DNA of 64,000 nt from positions 1 through 64,000 of the forward strand of contig JABDBE010000004.1 in NCBI GenBank assembly GCA_013288805.1. The letters run 5' to 3'. Position numbers and translations under genes: made by a program. Position 1 is the first letter of the stretch. Each line of letters begins with the position of its first letter. This stretch comes from Acidobacteriota bacterium. Lineage in GTDB: Bacteria; Acidobacteriota; Terriglobia; Terriglobales; Acidobacteriaceae. Shown piece after piece: positions 1-10,319 of this stretch. Under the pieces are notes generated by a model. That model worked only from the letters and a program-made list of their open reading frames with translations, did not search any database and was not told the DNA's origin.

Positions 1-242
1 TTCGCAGCCAGATCGTCAACGGCCCGGAGTGTATCGAGGCTGGCGATCTTCAGACTGCTGTTGTTCGCAAGAGCTAGTTCAAGCGCCTGTTCGAGAGTCA
101 ATTCAGGGAGATTTGACTGTTGTCCCGCCGCCTGTTCAATCGTGGGCGGGGGGGACAGAGGTGCGAGATCCTGACCTCTCGCCAGCAGCGCCAGCGTCCC
201 GAAGGTGAAGGCCAAGCAGGTTGTTCGAGTGCGTCGTTTCAT
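1..242 (-). CDS. TolC-like outer membrane efflux protein, N-terminal part (runs off window edge)
   Basis: Minus-strand translation from ATG at 242: MKRRTRTTCLAFTFGTLALLARGQDLAPLSPPPTIEQAAGQQSNLPELTLEQALELALANNSSLKIASLDTL; signal peptide plus 'LTLEQALELALANN' typical of OEP/TolC proteins. Confidence 0.75.
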   Translation of the reverse strand, partial: MKRRTRTTCLAFTFGTLALLARGQDLAPLSPPPTIEQAAGQQSNLPELTLEQALELALANNSSLKIASLDTLRAVDDLAA

Positions 243-339
243 GAAGCAATAGTGCCTCAAACGCGGAAGCGGGGGGAGTAATGCCTCGTAAGGCCTACGT
301 AAGGCCTACGTAAGCTAACGGCACTGCTTGCGGCACCTG

Positions 340-2133
340 TCAGTGCGACAAGTTTAGCTTTTTCAGGAGTTTGGCAAACCTGGGGTCAGCGTGAAGAGGA
401 TGAAAAAACGGCTCGATCGCCAGGAGATTCACGAAGTTTGTTTTGTGATTGATCGCTTCGTCCAGGCACTGCAGTGCCAGATCGAAATCTCCCATCCCGA
501 CTGCAGCGAAACCTTCTGCCAGGGGAGTGACGTATTGCCGGCCCGCGAGTTGATGCAGTCTCTCGATACATTCTTCGGCTCGCGATAAGCTGCCTTGCCG
601 GGCATGTCCTGCGGCAAGCAGACCGATATCCAATGGTGAGGCAGACGGCGAGAGACATTGTATCACCGCGTCGTAACGCTGCTGCTGGAAGTGCAAGAGT
701 CCTTCATATAATCGCGCTTCAGGATAGTCTCGATCCAGTTCGAAAGACTGTCGGAGGTGCTCTGCGGCCGATGAATCGTCTCCTTTTACGTAGTGAAGAT
801 AAGCCATCCGCGCGCAGTCGCTGGCCGAGAGCGGGTCCAGTTCAGTCGAGCGGCGAAGTCCCGACTCTGCCGCGGTGATGTCTCCCTGACACAACAAAGT
901 CATAGCACGAAACATGTGGGCCTGAGCGTGACTGGGTTGTAGTTTTAGCGCGTGGTCAAACATCCTGTCCGCTTCATCCCAACAATGCTCAAACCAGGCA
1001 CGAAGTGCGCCCAGCACCGTGCATGTGTAACCGGATTCAGGATCGAGCGCATAACCGCGCTCCGCGTTTGCCTTCACTTCTGGATACACATCACGGCCAG
1101 AGACCATCCCGAACTGGGCAAGAAGGCCGACCGCCGCAGCCATGCCACTGTGAGCAAGAGCGTAATCGGGATAAGTCTCTGTGAGCCTTCGTAGCTGCTC
1201 CAGGGCGGCGTGCAGCGTTTCAGGCGACTGCTGGTGAATCAGAAATCGAGCTCGCAGGTACCTTGTATATGCCTCAAGGTCAGAAGGGGAGAGCCGCACT
1301 GGCCCTTGTACTTCCGGCATGTGAAGCCGGAGTAAGTCCGCAACAGATTGTGCGATCTCTTCCTGGATCGCAAACACGTCCGGTAGCTCGCGACGGAACG
1401 TCTCCGACCAGACGTGATGACCCGATTCGGTCTGAATCGCCTGGGCAGTGATCCTCAGCTGTTCGCCGGCCTTCCTCACACTTCCTTCGATGATAAGATT
1501 CGCGCCGAGACGCTGCCCTACTTCCCGGATATCGATGTTGGCACCCTTGAAGTGAAAGGCCGATGTCCGCGCAATCACGTTCAAACCGGATACCCGCGTA
1601 AGCGAGTTCGTGATCTCTTCACTGATCCCGTCGCAAAAATAGTCCTGCTCCGGCTCCGGACTCATGTTCACGAACGGCAACACGGCAACGCATATACGGC
1701 CCGGTGGCGGAGCTGCGCCAATCTCTTCGCGATGCTTTGCTGGCTGGGCATCAAGCCATCGGAAGACCGGGACATAACTGCCCGGCCGCAATCCAATCAG
1801 AACCGGGTCAACCGTACCCTGCCCTTCGTAATAGGCCTTCAACTTCGCTCTGAGACGACGAGCCTCGACCCGAACAATTGCGTCGATGTTCGGATCGTAT
1901 TCCGAGGTGCGGTCGAACACCTCCATTGCAATCGAGAACTCCTTGAGGCTATCGATATCTCCATCGATTGTCCGATTCACGATGTGCGTCAGAAACCGGC
2001 ACAGCCGGACTGACGAAACGAAACCAGGGCTATTCACCACGCGCGCCAATTGGTCGCGAACCGCCGTCGCCGGGACGGGGTCGGCTGCAGAGTTGGCGAG
2101 AGATTTTCCGGATGATAATGGCGGCGTCGGCAC
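340..2133 (-). CDS. TPR protein with FlgO/adenylate-cyclase-associated domain (CadC-like)
   Basis: 597 aa ORF; 'VAVLPFVNMSPEPEQDYFCDGISEEITNSLTRVSGLNVIARTSAFHFKG' and C-terminal TPR-like repeats. Confidence 0.88.
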   Translation of the reverse strand: MPTPPLSSGKSLANSAADPVPATAVRDQLARVVNSPGFVSSVRLCRFLTHIVNRTIDGDIDSLKEFSIAMEVFDRTSEYDPNIDAIVRVEARRLRAKLKAYYEGQGTVDPVLIGLRPGSYVPVFRWLDAQPAKHREEIGAAPPPGRICVAVLPFVNMSPEPEQDYFCDGISEEITNSLTRVSGLNVIARTSAFHFKGANIDIREVGQRLGANLIIEGSVRKAGEQLRITAQAIQTESGHHVWSETFRRELPDVFAIQEEIAQSVADLLRLHMPEVQGPVRLSPSDLEAYTRYLRARFLIHQQSPETLHAALEQLRRLTETYPDYALAHSGMAAAVGLLAQFGMVSGRDVYPEVKANAERGYALDPESGYTCTVLGALRAWFEHCWDEADRMFDHALKLQPSHAQAHMFRAMTLLCQGDITAAESGLRRSTELDPLSASDCARMAYLHYVKGDDSSAAEHLRQSFELDRDYPEARLYEGLLHFQQQRYDAVIQCLSPSASPLDIGLLAAGHARQGSLSRAEECIERLHQLAGRQYVTPLAEGFAAVGMGDFDLALQCLDEAINHKTNFVNLLAIEPFFHPLHADPRFAKLLKKLNLSH

Positions 2134-2257
2134 TCGCTTTTTTCCCCACTCATTATGCTACACAAAGCTTCGCAATGTTACGGGAAGCTTACGGCGGCTT
2201 ACGGCCAATCGAAGGCCAGCGGGCATAACGTGGAATCAGGGAGTTATTAGAGATTCG

Positions 2258-2647
2258 ATGCAGATACTCAAACGAGCAGGAACAGTGATTTTTGTGTCCA
2301 CCACGAGCCCCGAAGCCGCGGTCGCGCAGGACATCGAAGCGTACGGACTTGAGATGCAATGGGCACCGAGCATCAGGGCGGCAGTTGATTTGCTCAACTC
2401 GACGCGCGAGAAGACAGTGATTGTCACGCAACTTGCCCTGCCGGACGGTAATTGGAGAGACCTCGTCGAATGGATCAGGTGTCCTGAGATCCCCATTCCA
2501 ATGGTACTTGTGACTTCTGCCATCACGGCGGAACTTTGGTGGGACGCGCTTGAATGCGGCATCGATGACATTCTACCCGAGCATCTCATTGCTTCGCGTT
2601 TGTGCCAACTTCTACAGGAGAATAGGCTCGATGAACGGAACGAATAG
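2258..2647 (+). CDS. response-regulator receiver-like protein
   Basis: ATG at 2258 within ORF 1886-2647; MQILKRAGTVIFVSTTSPEAAVAQDIEAYGLEMQWAPS...VIVTQLALPDGNWRDLVEWIR...VLVTS, receiver-like fold pattern. Confidence 0.65.
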   Translation: MQILKRAGTVIFVSTTSPEAAVAQDIEAYGLEMQWAPSIRAAVDLLNSTREKTVIVTQLALPDGNWRDLVEWIRCPEIPIPMVLVTSAITAELWWDALECGIDDILPEHLIASRLCQLLQENRLDERNE

Positions 2648-2706
2648 TTCCGCAACTCAGAAGCTATACTTGATCTCGCACTTGGCACGATTCTGGGCGG
2701 ATCACG

Positions 2707-2841
2707 GGCAAACAGGAAGTTACGCCGGACCACAAGTCTGTAAATCGGACAAATGAAATCTCGCTGACTCCCCAGAAGTCGGCTTCTGGGAGATCACGAG
2801 AATCTCCTCGAAGCCCGTTTCTGGATAACTTCCTGTTTGCC
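2707..2841. repeat. 135-bp palindromic MITE/REP-like element with perfect 16-bp terminal inverted repeats
   Basis: ggcaaacaggaagtta (2707-2722) and taacttcctgtttgcc (2826-2841) are exact reverse complements; inner hairpin cccagaag-tcgg-cttctggg at 2771-2790. Confidence 0.7.
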
Positions 2842-2888
2842 GACAACACACCTTAGACCCCCGTCTTGGCTTTCTCCATCAGGCGTTT

Positions 2889-3110
2889 GTGCATCGAATT
2901 AGGATAGAACGCGTTATGCGTATCAGCAGGGTGCTCTCATGGACGGTGCCAGAGATCCCGCATCTCGAGTGCTTTCGTGCCGTTGGATTTGTCCACGGAT
3001 ATCCTCGCCACAGCCACTCGACCTGGGCAATCGGCGTGGTCGATGAAGGGACAGCTGGCATTTGGTATCGGGGCGCGAATGAGCTTGTTGGGCCCGGAGG
3101 TATTATCTAC
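2889..3110 (+). pseudogene. AraC-family regulator, N-terminal ligand-binding domain fragment
   Basis: 'GFVHGYPRHSHSTWAIGVVDEGTAGIWYRGANELVGPGGII' resembles the AraC cupin domain; homology ends abruptly near 3105 and no HTH follows. Confidence 0.6.
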
Positions 3111-3118
3111 CGGTCTCA

Positions 3119-3316
3119 ATGCCTGTGGCCGAAACTGCGCCAAACGTCGATCCTGTTCCTTCCTTGCGCTCGCTCTCAAGCATGTTCGCGATCGCCAGCT
3201 TCTTCGCCATCGTCGGCGGCTTTCTGGACGCCTAATCCTATCTGGCGCGTGGCCATGTCTCGGTCACCACGCAAACCGGCAATGTCGTTCTATTCGGGGT
3301 CCGGGCGGCCGCGCGG
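3119..3316 (+). pseudogene. DUF1275 (YoaK-like) membrane protein N-terminal remnant
   Basis: Frame from ATG 3119: ...SMFAIASFFAIVGGFLDA*SYLARGHVSVTTQTGNVVLFGVRAA; in-frame TAA inside the DUF1275 signature GFLDAYSYLARG..QTGNVVLFG. Confidence 0.72.
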
Positions 3317-3762
3317 GCAACTCGACCTCGGCGTGGAAGACTCTCCCGTCCATCTTGGCATACATGTGCAATCCGACTTTCCCCTCCGGCAGCCCGAATG
3401 CCCGGTAGAGGGGCTTCCTGAAAAACTGGGAAACGGCTGTACCTTCCGTTTCTTCGTCGATGTGACTCGCGACTCGCGTAGAGAGCAACGTCCCTTTGGC
3501 TGCAACGTTCCCACGCGGCACCTTAGTAATGGCACCGTAATGACCCAGACGTTATCTTTCCACACCTGCTGTAACAGCTAAGATGGCTTTCAACAAAGGC
3601 GAGACGGATTCATACGGTTCCCTCCGGAACGCTCACCCACGAAAACTCTGCAACCCTTCCACACTTTGCAGAGCTGCTTAAGGAAAAAATTCGATGCAGC
3701 GGGAGCACGCGGTAACGAGCCTCAGATAGAGGGCGAGCCGAGCATATGACTGGAGATTTCGC

Positions 3763-6700
3763 ATGAAACGCTACTTGTGTGTCTTGCTATTGTTGGTTTC
3801 TTCGCTGTCTTTCGCGCTCACTCCGGTCACCATTGATAGCGCGTCCATCAACTACACAGCACACACGCTGAGCGTTGTTGGGTCAGGCTTCTGCACTGGC
3901 GCTCTGCCCGCAGTCACTTTCAACACGACGCGACTCAAGGTGACCTCGGCGTGCTCGTCTTCCGCGGTCGTGGCTAGCCTGCCCATGCAGGCGGCAGGTT
4001 CTTACAGGTTGATAATTGCCAACAGCGGTGGAGCCTCGGCTACGTTCTATGTCACTTACGGCGCTGTCGGACCACAGGGAGCGACCGGGCCCATAGGACC
4101 GAAGGGAGCCACTGGTTTGACGGGAGCCACGGGGCTGCAAGGAGTTAAGGGAGCAACCGGCCTGACCGGAGCTACTGGTGCTCAAGGGATTGCAGGGCCG
4201 CAAGGTTTGACAGGTCTGACAGGAGCGACGGGCGCAGCAGGGGTAACGGGCGCAAATGGATCACAGGGGCCAACCGGGTTGACAGGAGCCACCGGAGCAG
4301 CAGGCCCTCAAGGACCAGCAGGAACGAATGGTACCAACGGAATAGATGGCATCAACGGGATCAACGGAACTAACGGCACGAACGGTACCGGCTTCAACTT
4401 CCGTGGGACGTTCGACCCCAACGCTTCCTATGCGGTTAATGATGTCGTGACCCTCGCCTACACGGGTAACAATATTACCTACAACGTCAACTTAACATTC
4501 GGCTCCGGTTCAGCGGTTGGCACAATTACAACCGATGGTACCGTAGGAGTGCTGACCCCATCTAACATCGTCAACTGGAACCTCACGTTGAACGATGGTA
4601 CCAAAACAGGGCTTCTGACATCGTCCAATACCACAATTTCGGGCAGCGGTTTAAGCGCCACACCAACCAATCTGCTATTCGACTACGGCACATGGGGCAC
4701 TCAGTTCGGTTTCTCGTCATCGGCGGGAGCGCTCTGTTTCACCGACTATACGAACTGCTTCCCCGGAGGAACCGGCCTCGGAACTTGGAGCGTCGGCGGT
4801 GACAATTTGTACTCGTTCGCCAGTGCTTCTGGCGTACAGCCAATCGCCACTGGTGGTGCTGCCGCGACTCCGGGCACGTCCACGTATGTCGCAACAGGTT
4901 CCGTAACAGCGGGGACCGCTATACCGGGCACGTCTCCGTGGGTAATGATGGCACAGGCTGGGACACAGGGAACTCCGGGTATCAATGGCACCAACGGTAT
5001 TAACGGAGCACCCGGAATTAACGGCTTGCCGGGCGCTCAAGGTCCGATGGGTTTAACAGGAACAGGTACGCCGGGGCCGCAAGGCCCGGCTGGTCCGCAG
5101 GGTATTCCCGGACCTCAGGGAGCGACGGGAGCAGCCAGCGTTCCTCCGGGCACGTGGAGCTACATTGCCTCCATGCCAACGGCGCACATCGCTGCTGCCC
5201 AAGGTGTGCTGAACGGCCAATTCATAGTCGCAGGTGGATCGCTCGGCACCGACGTTGAATCTTACAGCCCAGCGACCAGTACTTGGACCACCCTTGCACC
5301 GATGCCTCAACTTGTAGCGTATGCCGCAGGCGCGTTAATAAGTGGCCAATTCTACATGGTCGGCGGTTGCGTCAGCTCAGATTGCCGCGCCGGTGTAACA
5401 AACCAGATGGAAATCTACAACCCCACATCCAACTCGTGGTCATTTGGTCCGTCGATGCCAACCGCACGCTTCTATGCGGCTAGCGCTGTGATCAATGGAA
5501 AACTCTACGTCGCTGGTGGGACCACTGCCTGTCCGCCGTGCGGCAATGTATCCCCTCTCGAAATTTACGACCCAGTAGCAAACAGTTGGGCGACCGGGGC
5601 ACCAATGCCGGCCGCCATCGGTGGTGGGGGCGGAGCAGCGGTTAAAGGTAACCTGTACGTCGTCGGCGGTAGCAGCGGATCAATATCGCCTCCGCAATAC
5701 GTTTCTCAAGTGTCTATCTACAACCCAGGCAGCAACACATGGACGCAGAGTGTTTCGCCCATGCCCGTACCGAACACTGGGGCCGCAGTGGTAGTTGCAA
5801 ATGGTTTGATCTACGACATCGGTGGGAACAACGGTCAAGGTCTGTTGAATGCTGCCCAATCGTACAATCCAATTACGGATACCTGGACATCGTTGACTCC
5901 GCTGGATACGGCTCGGGGAGCGGAATCGGCCGGTGTAATCGGCGGTGTGATTTATCTAGCTGGGGGCTCTGAGGCAGGTTCTTCCGTGGCGACCGCTGAA
6001 TCCTTCTTCCAATATCCGCAAGGTCCGATGGGTCCAGCAGGTCCGATTGGACCTACTGGCGTAACAGGTCCGATGGGTCCGATGGGCCCGCAGGGGTCGG
6101 CCTCAGCCGTGCCCGGTCCCATTGGTCCGCAGGGAGTTCAGGGTCAACCCGGAATCACGGGTCCCGCTGGGTCGGCCTCAACCGTGCCCGGTCCTGTTGG
6201 TCCAGCAGGTGCCAATGGTACCCCCGGTCCGTCTTTAGCGGAAATGCGAGCGGCACTGATGCAGTGGTACCCGCAGACCTATCCGGCTGGAACCAACCCT
6301 GCTGCGATAGCATTCGATGGAAGCAACCTCTGGATTACAAATTACACTTCCAACGTAGTGACCAAACTACGCGCCAATGATGGTGTTATCGTGGGCACCT
6401 ACCCAACAGGGGCGTGGGCTCTCGGCATAGTCTTCGACGGAGCCAACATCTGGGTCGTAAACTCAAACAGTAACACCGTGACCAAATTACAGGCCAGTGA
6501 CGGCACCCTCGTTGGGACCTATCCAGTAGGATCCAGTCCTTCTGAAGCGGTGTTCGACGGCGCCAATATTTGGATCACAAACACTTGGAGCAACTCGGTG
6601 ACTGAGTTGCAAGCTACGGACGGCGCGGTCATCGGTAGCTATGCAACCGGTGCCAATCCCAAGGGCATAACGTTTGACGGGGCCAACATCTGGGTCTCAA

Positions 6701-7101
6701 ATTATGGTTCTAACAACATGACCGAGCTGCGGGCTAGTGATGGCGCGGTTCTCGGCACCTTCCCGCTTGGAACAGGTCCCTACGGTGTAGCATTCGACGG
6801 ACTTAACGTCTGGGCAGTGAACGGCGGCGACAACACCGTGACGAAGTTACGGGCTAGTGACGGCACACTCATTGGCACCTATCCGGTCGGTCACACTCCG
6901 TATTTCATGGCGTTTGACGGGAGTAACATCTGGGTCACAAACGGCGGTGACAATACGGTGACCAAGCTACGAGCCAGCAACGGTGCATTTCTCGGTACCT
7001 ACGCAGTTGGTTTGAGGCCTGACATGGTGGCGTTCGATGGAAGCAATGTCTGGGTCACAAATGATGGTGGAGGAGTGACCAGAATAGGCGCAACCAAATA
7101 A
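3763..7101 (+). CDS. secreted mosaic protein: IPT/TIG-like N-terminus, collagen-like Gly-X-Y, Kelch repeats, second collagen block, YncE-like beta-propeller
   Basis: Signal peptide; [22 protein letters not shown]..; Kelch motifs '[21 protein letters not shown]'; ~9 repeats of '[33 protein letters not shown]'. Confidence 0.95.
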   Translation: MKRYLCVLLLLVSSLSFALTPVTIDSASINYTAHTLSVVGSGFCTGALPAVTFNTTRLKVTSACSSSAVVASLPMQAAGSYRLIIANSGGASATFYVTYGAVGPQGATGPIGPKGATGLTGATGLQGVKGATGLTGATGAQGIAGPQGLTGLTGATGAAGVTGANGSQGPTGLTGATGAAGPQGPAGTNGTNGIDGINGINGTNGTNGTGFNFRGTFDPNASYAVNDVVTLAYTGNNITYNVNLTFGSGSAVGTITTDGTVGVLTPSNIVNWNLTLNDGTKTGLLTSSNTTISGSGLSATPTNLLFDYGTWGTQFGFSSSAGALCFTDYTNCFPGGTGLGTWSVGGDNLYSFASASGVQPIATGGAAATPGTSTYVATGSVTAGTAIPGTSPWVMMAQAGTQGTPGINGTNGINGAPGINGLPGAQGPMGLTGTGTPGPQGPAGPQGIPGPQGATGAASVPPGTWSYIASMPTAHIAAAQGVLNGQFIVAGGSLGTDVESYSPATSTWTTLAPMPQLVAYAAGALISGQFYMVGGCVSSDCRAGVTNQMEIYNPTSNSWSFGPSMPTARFYAASAVINGKLYVAGGTTACPPCGNVSPLEIYDPVANSWATGAPMPAAIGGGGGAAVKGNLYVVGGSSGSISPPQYVSQVSIYNPGSNTWTQSVSPMPVPNTGAAVVVANGLIYDIGGNNGQGLLNAAQSYNPITDTWTSLTPLDTARGAESAGVIGGVIYLAGGSEAGSSVATAESFFQYPQGPMGPAGPIGPTGVTGPMGPMGPQGSASAVPGPIGPQGVQGQPGITGPAGSASTVPGPVGPAGANGTPGPSLAEMRAALMQWYPQTYPAGTNPAAIAFDGSNLWITNYTSNVVTKLRANDGVIVGTYPTGAWALGIVFDGANIWVVNSNSNTVTKLQASDGTLVGTYPVGSSPSEAVFDGANIWITNTWSNSVTELQATDGAVIGSYATGANPKGITFDGANIWVSNYGSNNMTELRASDGAVLGTFPLGTGPYGVAFDGLNVWAVNGGDNTVTKLRASDGTLIGTYPVGHTPYFMAFDGSNIWVTNGGDNTVTKLRASNGAFLGTYAVGLRPDMVAFDGSNVWVTNDGGGVTRIGATK

Positions 7102-7587
7102 GAACGGCGGGTTCGGGGCTCCGTCTGGGTTTCGCCGAGCCAATGCGAATCGGCTTGGGACGAGCTATCGTTCACTGAGTCCCCTCCCCGTCATGCCCGC
7201 AATAAGCTTGAGTTAGCCGATTTCAAGATTTCCGCGTCATTGATGGCCGCTCATCTGAGAGCCGATCAACTCCGCTCTATTACGACTCTCCGAATCCGTG
7301 ACTGCGGAACAGGCTTCCACACTATTCCATAAGCGCCGCTGCTCCCGCTGTAGTAAGCAGCGCAAGGACGCACGATCTGGTTCAGGTCGCCGTCGACACC
7401 AGCGAAGCAAAGTTCGGGGGGAACAGTTAAGCCCTAAGTCGCGCTTCCTTAATAACGACCACCGCGCCAAATGATGCGACCACGGGCACGGGCGAGGTGA
7501 CGACGCCCAAGGGAACGCTCAAGCGCAACGTAGTTCTTCCGGGTCACGAAGTAACACCTTGAGCCGTTCAGAATCAAAGAATACCGG

Positions 7588-7616
7588 GCCGCTCGCTGTC
7601 TGGGCGGCTTTTCTTT
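7588..7616 (+). terminator. candidate rho-independent terminator
   Basis: gccgc...gcggc stem followed by ttttctttt. Confidence 0.4.
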
Positions 7617-7791
7617 TGCATGAAGCCGAAGGTCGTTGTGCGGGGTAACTGTTGTAACCAGTCGTGCCCTCCAAAAGTGCTTGACACCACCGACATTGTC
7701 AGAGAGGCCTGATTACGACGGTTGAGAAGCGCCGTCTATCGAATCCGCGCGAATCTCATGCGATCGGCAGCTTCGTGGGGGACCGGGACGG

Positions 7792-8544
7792 CTAGTCGTG
7801 GAGGACAACGTTCAGAAGTGAGCTGTGGACTTGCAGCCCGCCATTGTAGTGAATAAAACCCAATTTCCTGAACCGGTTCATGAAGAAGCTAACCCGCGAG
7901 CGGGTTGTGCCTACCATTTCGGCCAGCGTCTCCTGGCTGATTCTAGGAACTAACGTCTCGGGTGTCCCTTCTTTGCCAAAATGAGCGAGCAGTAAAAGGA
8001 TCCGGGCCAGCCTCTTTTCACTGGAATTGAAAAGCTGATCAACCAGATCTTCTTCGTAACGGATGTTCCGCGCCAACAAATAGGCCACGAACAGATCGGC
8101 CAATTCGTGCTTCCGATGAAGTGCTTCTATCATGGCTTTTTTGTCGATTCGCAGAACAGCGCAATCCGTCATCGCGGTTGCAGAGCCCATGCGGAGAGCC
8201 TGACCTGCCAGCGCACCTTCACCGAAGAACTCGCCGTCCCCTAATATGCCAATGGTTGCTTCCTTGCCATCATGGGACACGACCGTGAGTCTTACCTTGC
8301 CGGTCCGGATATGAAACACTGCATTAGCGGTATCCCCTTGCGCAAAGATTCTTTGGTGCTTCGGGAAAAGCACAAATTTCCTGCCCTCGCCGATGGTTGC
8401 GAGGAATGCATTGGGGTCAAAATCGCGTCTCTTCTTAACTGCGACACGGGACCGCATAGTCTTCCCAATTGCACAAATATCACATGCCAATTTGATGGTC
8501 TGTTGGGCGTCACACATAGGCAGAAGATTCTTGTTCGGTCGCAC
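7792..8544 (-). CDS. Crp/Fnr-family transcriptional regulator
   Basis: cNMP-binding domain 'IFAQGDTANAVFHIRTGKVRLTV...GILGDGEFFGEGAL' and HTH 'ISQETLAEMVGTTRSRVSFFMNRFRKLGFI'. Confidence 0.95.
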   Translation of the reverse strand: MRPNKNLLPMCDAQQTIKLACDICAIGKTMRSRVAVKKRRDFDPNAFLATIGEGRKFVLFPKHQRIFAQGDTANAVFHIRTGKVRLTVVSHDGKEATIGILGDGEFFGEGALAGQALRMGSATAMTDCAVLRIDKKAMIEALHRKHELADLFVAYLLARNIRYEEDLVDQLFNSSEKRLARILLLLAHFGKEGTPETLVPRISQETLAEMVGTTRSRVSFFMNRFRKLGFIHYNGGLQVHSSLLNVVLHD

Positions 8545-8597
8545 GCCCGATCTCGAGAGTCTTTTTAAATAGCGGAATCGCTTTAGCTGTTGGTCAC

Positions 8598-9386
8598 GTG
8601 GTGCGCCTTGCAGCGGTCAATATTGCTCAGTATCAGGGTCGTATCCAGCATAGTGTTGATACCATGCCTAGCGAGCGGACGAATACCGCAGGGAAGCACG
8701 TCAGCAACAAAATACTTCTATCGATCTCCGATAGCGACTACAGCTCGCTTCGTCCTCATCTCGAATACGTTAGCTTGCCCGACCATCTCGTTCTTCACGA
8801 GGCTGGTGGAAAGCTAGAATTTGCGTATTTTCCGAATCGCGGTTTGATTTCTCTTGTAGTCATAATGAAAGATGGGAAGACCGCCGAAGCCGGCATAGTC
8901 GGCAATGAGGGCTTTGCAGGAACACAGGCGGCTGTTGGCCTGCGCAGGGCCCCGCTTCAAGCGGTGGTACAAATCACCGGGGATGGGTTTCGGGTCGAGG
9001 TCGGCGCTTTGCAAAACAGTTTGGAATCCGCTCCGCACCTGCAATTGATGTTGAGCCGCTATGCAGTAGTTCGGGGAATGCAGGTTGCACAAACAGCCGC
9101 GTGTAATCGGCTGCACGATATTGAACAGCGCCTTGCACGGTGGTTGCTAATGACTCAGGATAGAGTGGATTCAGGGTCGCTGCCCATCACTCATGATTTT
9201 CTCGCAACGATGCTAGGGACGGATAGACCTACCGTAAGCTTGGCAGCCAGTGTTTTGCAGAGTAAGGAGATCATCCAGTACACTCGCGGTGCAGTTAAGA
9301 TCGTGAACCGTAATAAACTTGAAGGTTCTGCCTGCGAGTGCTACGGGGTTATCCGACAGTACGATGGCGAGCTGGGATTGAAATAA
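8598..9386 (+). CDS. Crp/Fnr-family regulator (divergent from previous)
   Basis: 262 aa; 'YFPNRGLISLVVIMKDGKTAEAGIVGNEGFAGTQAAVGLRRAP', 'LATMLGTDRPTVSLAASVLQSKEIIQYTRG'; the likely start may be 8664. Confidence 0.88.
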   Translation: MVRLAAVNIAQYQGRIQHSVDTMPSERTNTAGKHVSNKILLSISDSDYSSLRPHLEYVSLPDHLVLHEAGGKLEFAYFPNRGLISLVVIMKDGKTAEAGIVGNEGFAGTQAAVGLRRAPLQAVVQITGDGFRVEVGALQNSLESAPHLQLMLSRYAVVRGMQVAQTAACNRLHDIEQRLARWLLMTQDRVDSGSLPITHDFLATMLGTDRPTVSLAASVLQSKEIIQYTRGAVKIVNRNKLEGSACECYGVIRQYDGELGLK

Positions 9387-9664
9387 GTTCGGAAGTGAGG
9401 ACTCGCCTAGTGCTTAGTTTCGGATGAATCGTTCTCGGGCAGCGGTGTCTGGCGCTCTTCTTCTGTTCCCGCTCCCACTGAGGACGGTGGGTACTGTAGA
9501 TGTTTGTCCCTCTCCTTCAAGAGCGCAGCCTTTACTTTAGCCACCGTGTTTTCGCGTTTCCCCGGACTCTATTACGAGTGCAAGCTTCCGTCTGCGCGAT
9601 ATTGACCAATGTCACGAATCCAGTTCCCGCTTCTAAATTTGCGGTCAGGAACAAGATCTGTTCG

Positions 9665-9965
9665 GCGTATCTGCTGGCGCGGAACATCCGATACGAAGAG
9701 GATTTGGTTGACCAACTCTTCAACTCCAGCGAGAAGAGACTAGCTCGGATTCTGCTTTTTGCTTGCTCATTTCGGCAAGGAAGGCGTGCCCGAGACGGTA
9801 ATCCCCAAGATCAGCCAGGAGACCCTTGCAGAGATGATAGGCACGACCCGGTCGCGGGTCAGTTTTTTTATGAATCGGTTCAGAAAGTTGGGTTTTCTTG
9901 ACTATGATGGCGGCAGCGGGCTGCAAGTTCACAGTTCACTTCTAAATGTCGTTCTCCACGACTAG
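9665..9965 (+). pseudogene. truncated, frameshifted duplicate of the Crp/Fnr gene at 7792-8544 (C-terminal part)
   Basis: 'AYLLARNIRYEEDLVDQLFNSSEKRLARIL' continues in another frame as 'LAHFGKEGVPETVIPKISQETLAEMIGTTRSRVSFFMNRFRKLGFLDYDGGSGLQVHSSLLNVVLHD'; one extra t in ctttttgctt near 9757. Confidence 0.9.
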
Positions 9966-10018
9966 CTTCCGCCCTCGGGACCCGGAAGCCCTGTTCAAGG
10001 AGAACAGCGATGAGCCGA

Positions 10019-10228
10019 TCATGCATTCGCCGGATCTAACCCTGAGAGCGGCGCCATTTTCGTCGCGACCAGCACTCCCAACAACGTGGCTGTGTTACGA
10101 ACGCTTCCCGAGATGCTAATGAGTGCTTCTGAGACGAGGGGATGTTGCCCCGCCAGCACGTCAAGGCGGTCACTCACGTTGTAGAGTTGTCGAACTTCGT
10201 TCAGAATCGCTTGCGGATGCATGGGCAC
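10019..10228 (-). CDS. small hypothetical protein
   Basis: 69 aa ORF MPMHPQAILNEVRQLYNVSDRLDVLAGQHPLVSEALISISGSVRNTATLLGVLVATKM. Confidence 0.55.
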   Translation of the reverse strand: MPMHPQAILNEVRQLYNVSDRLDVLAGQHPLVSEALISISGSVRNTATLLGVLVATKMAPLSGLDPANA

Positions 10229-10319
10229 ACGGCTTTCCTGCGAGCCTAAGAAGAGAAAACTTCAGATGAGTCGTCAGAGAAGGCGGGGTTAACCGCCTTC
10301 CCGTGTCAAAAGCTCACAC

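Noticed and set aside
1414-2013. 199-aa plus-strand ORF
   Set aside because: Antisense to the TPR/FlgO-domain gene, no recognisable domain
4060-4400. Short GC-rich periodic DNA repeats
   Set aside because: Codon-level signature of collagen-like Gly-X-Y; not a non-coding tandem repeat
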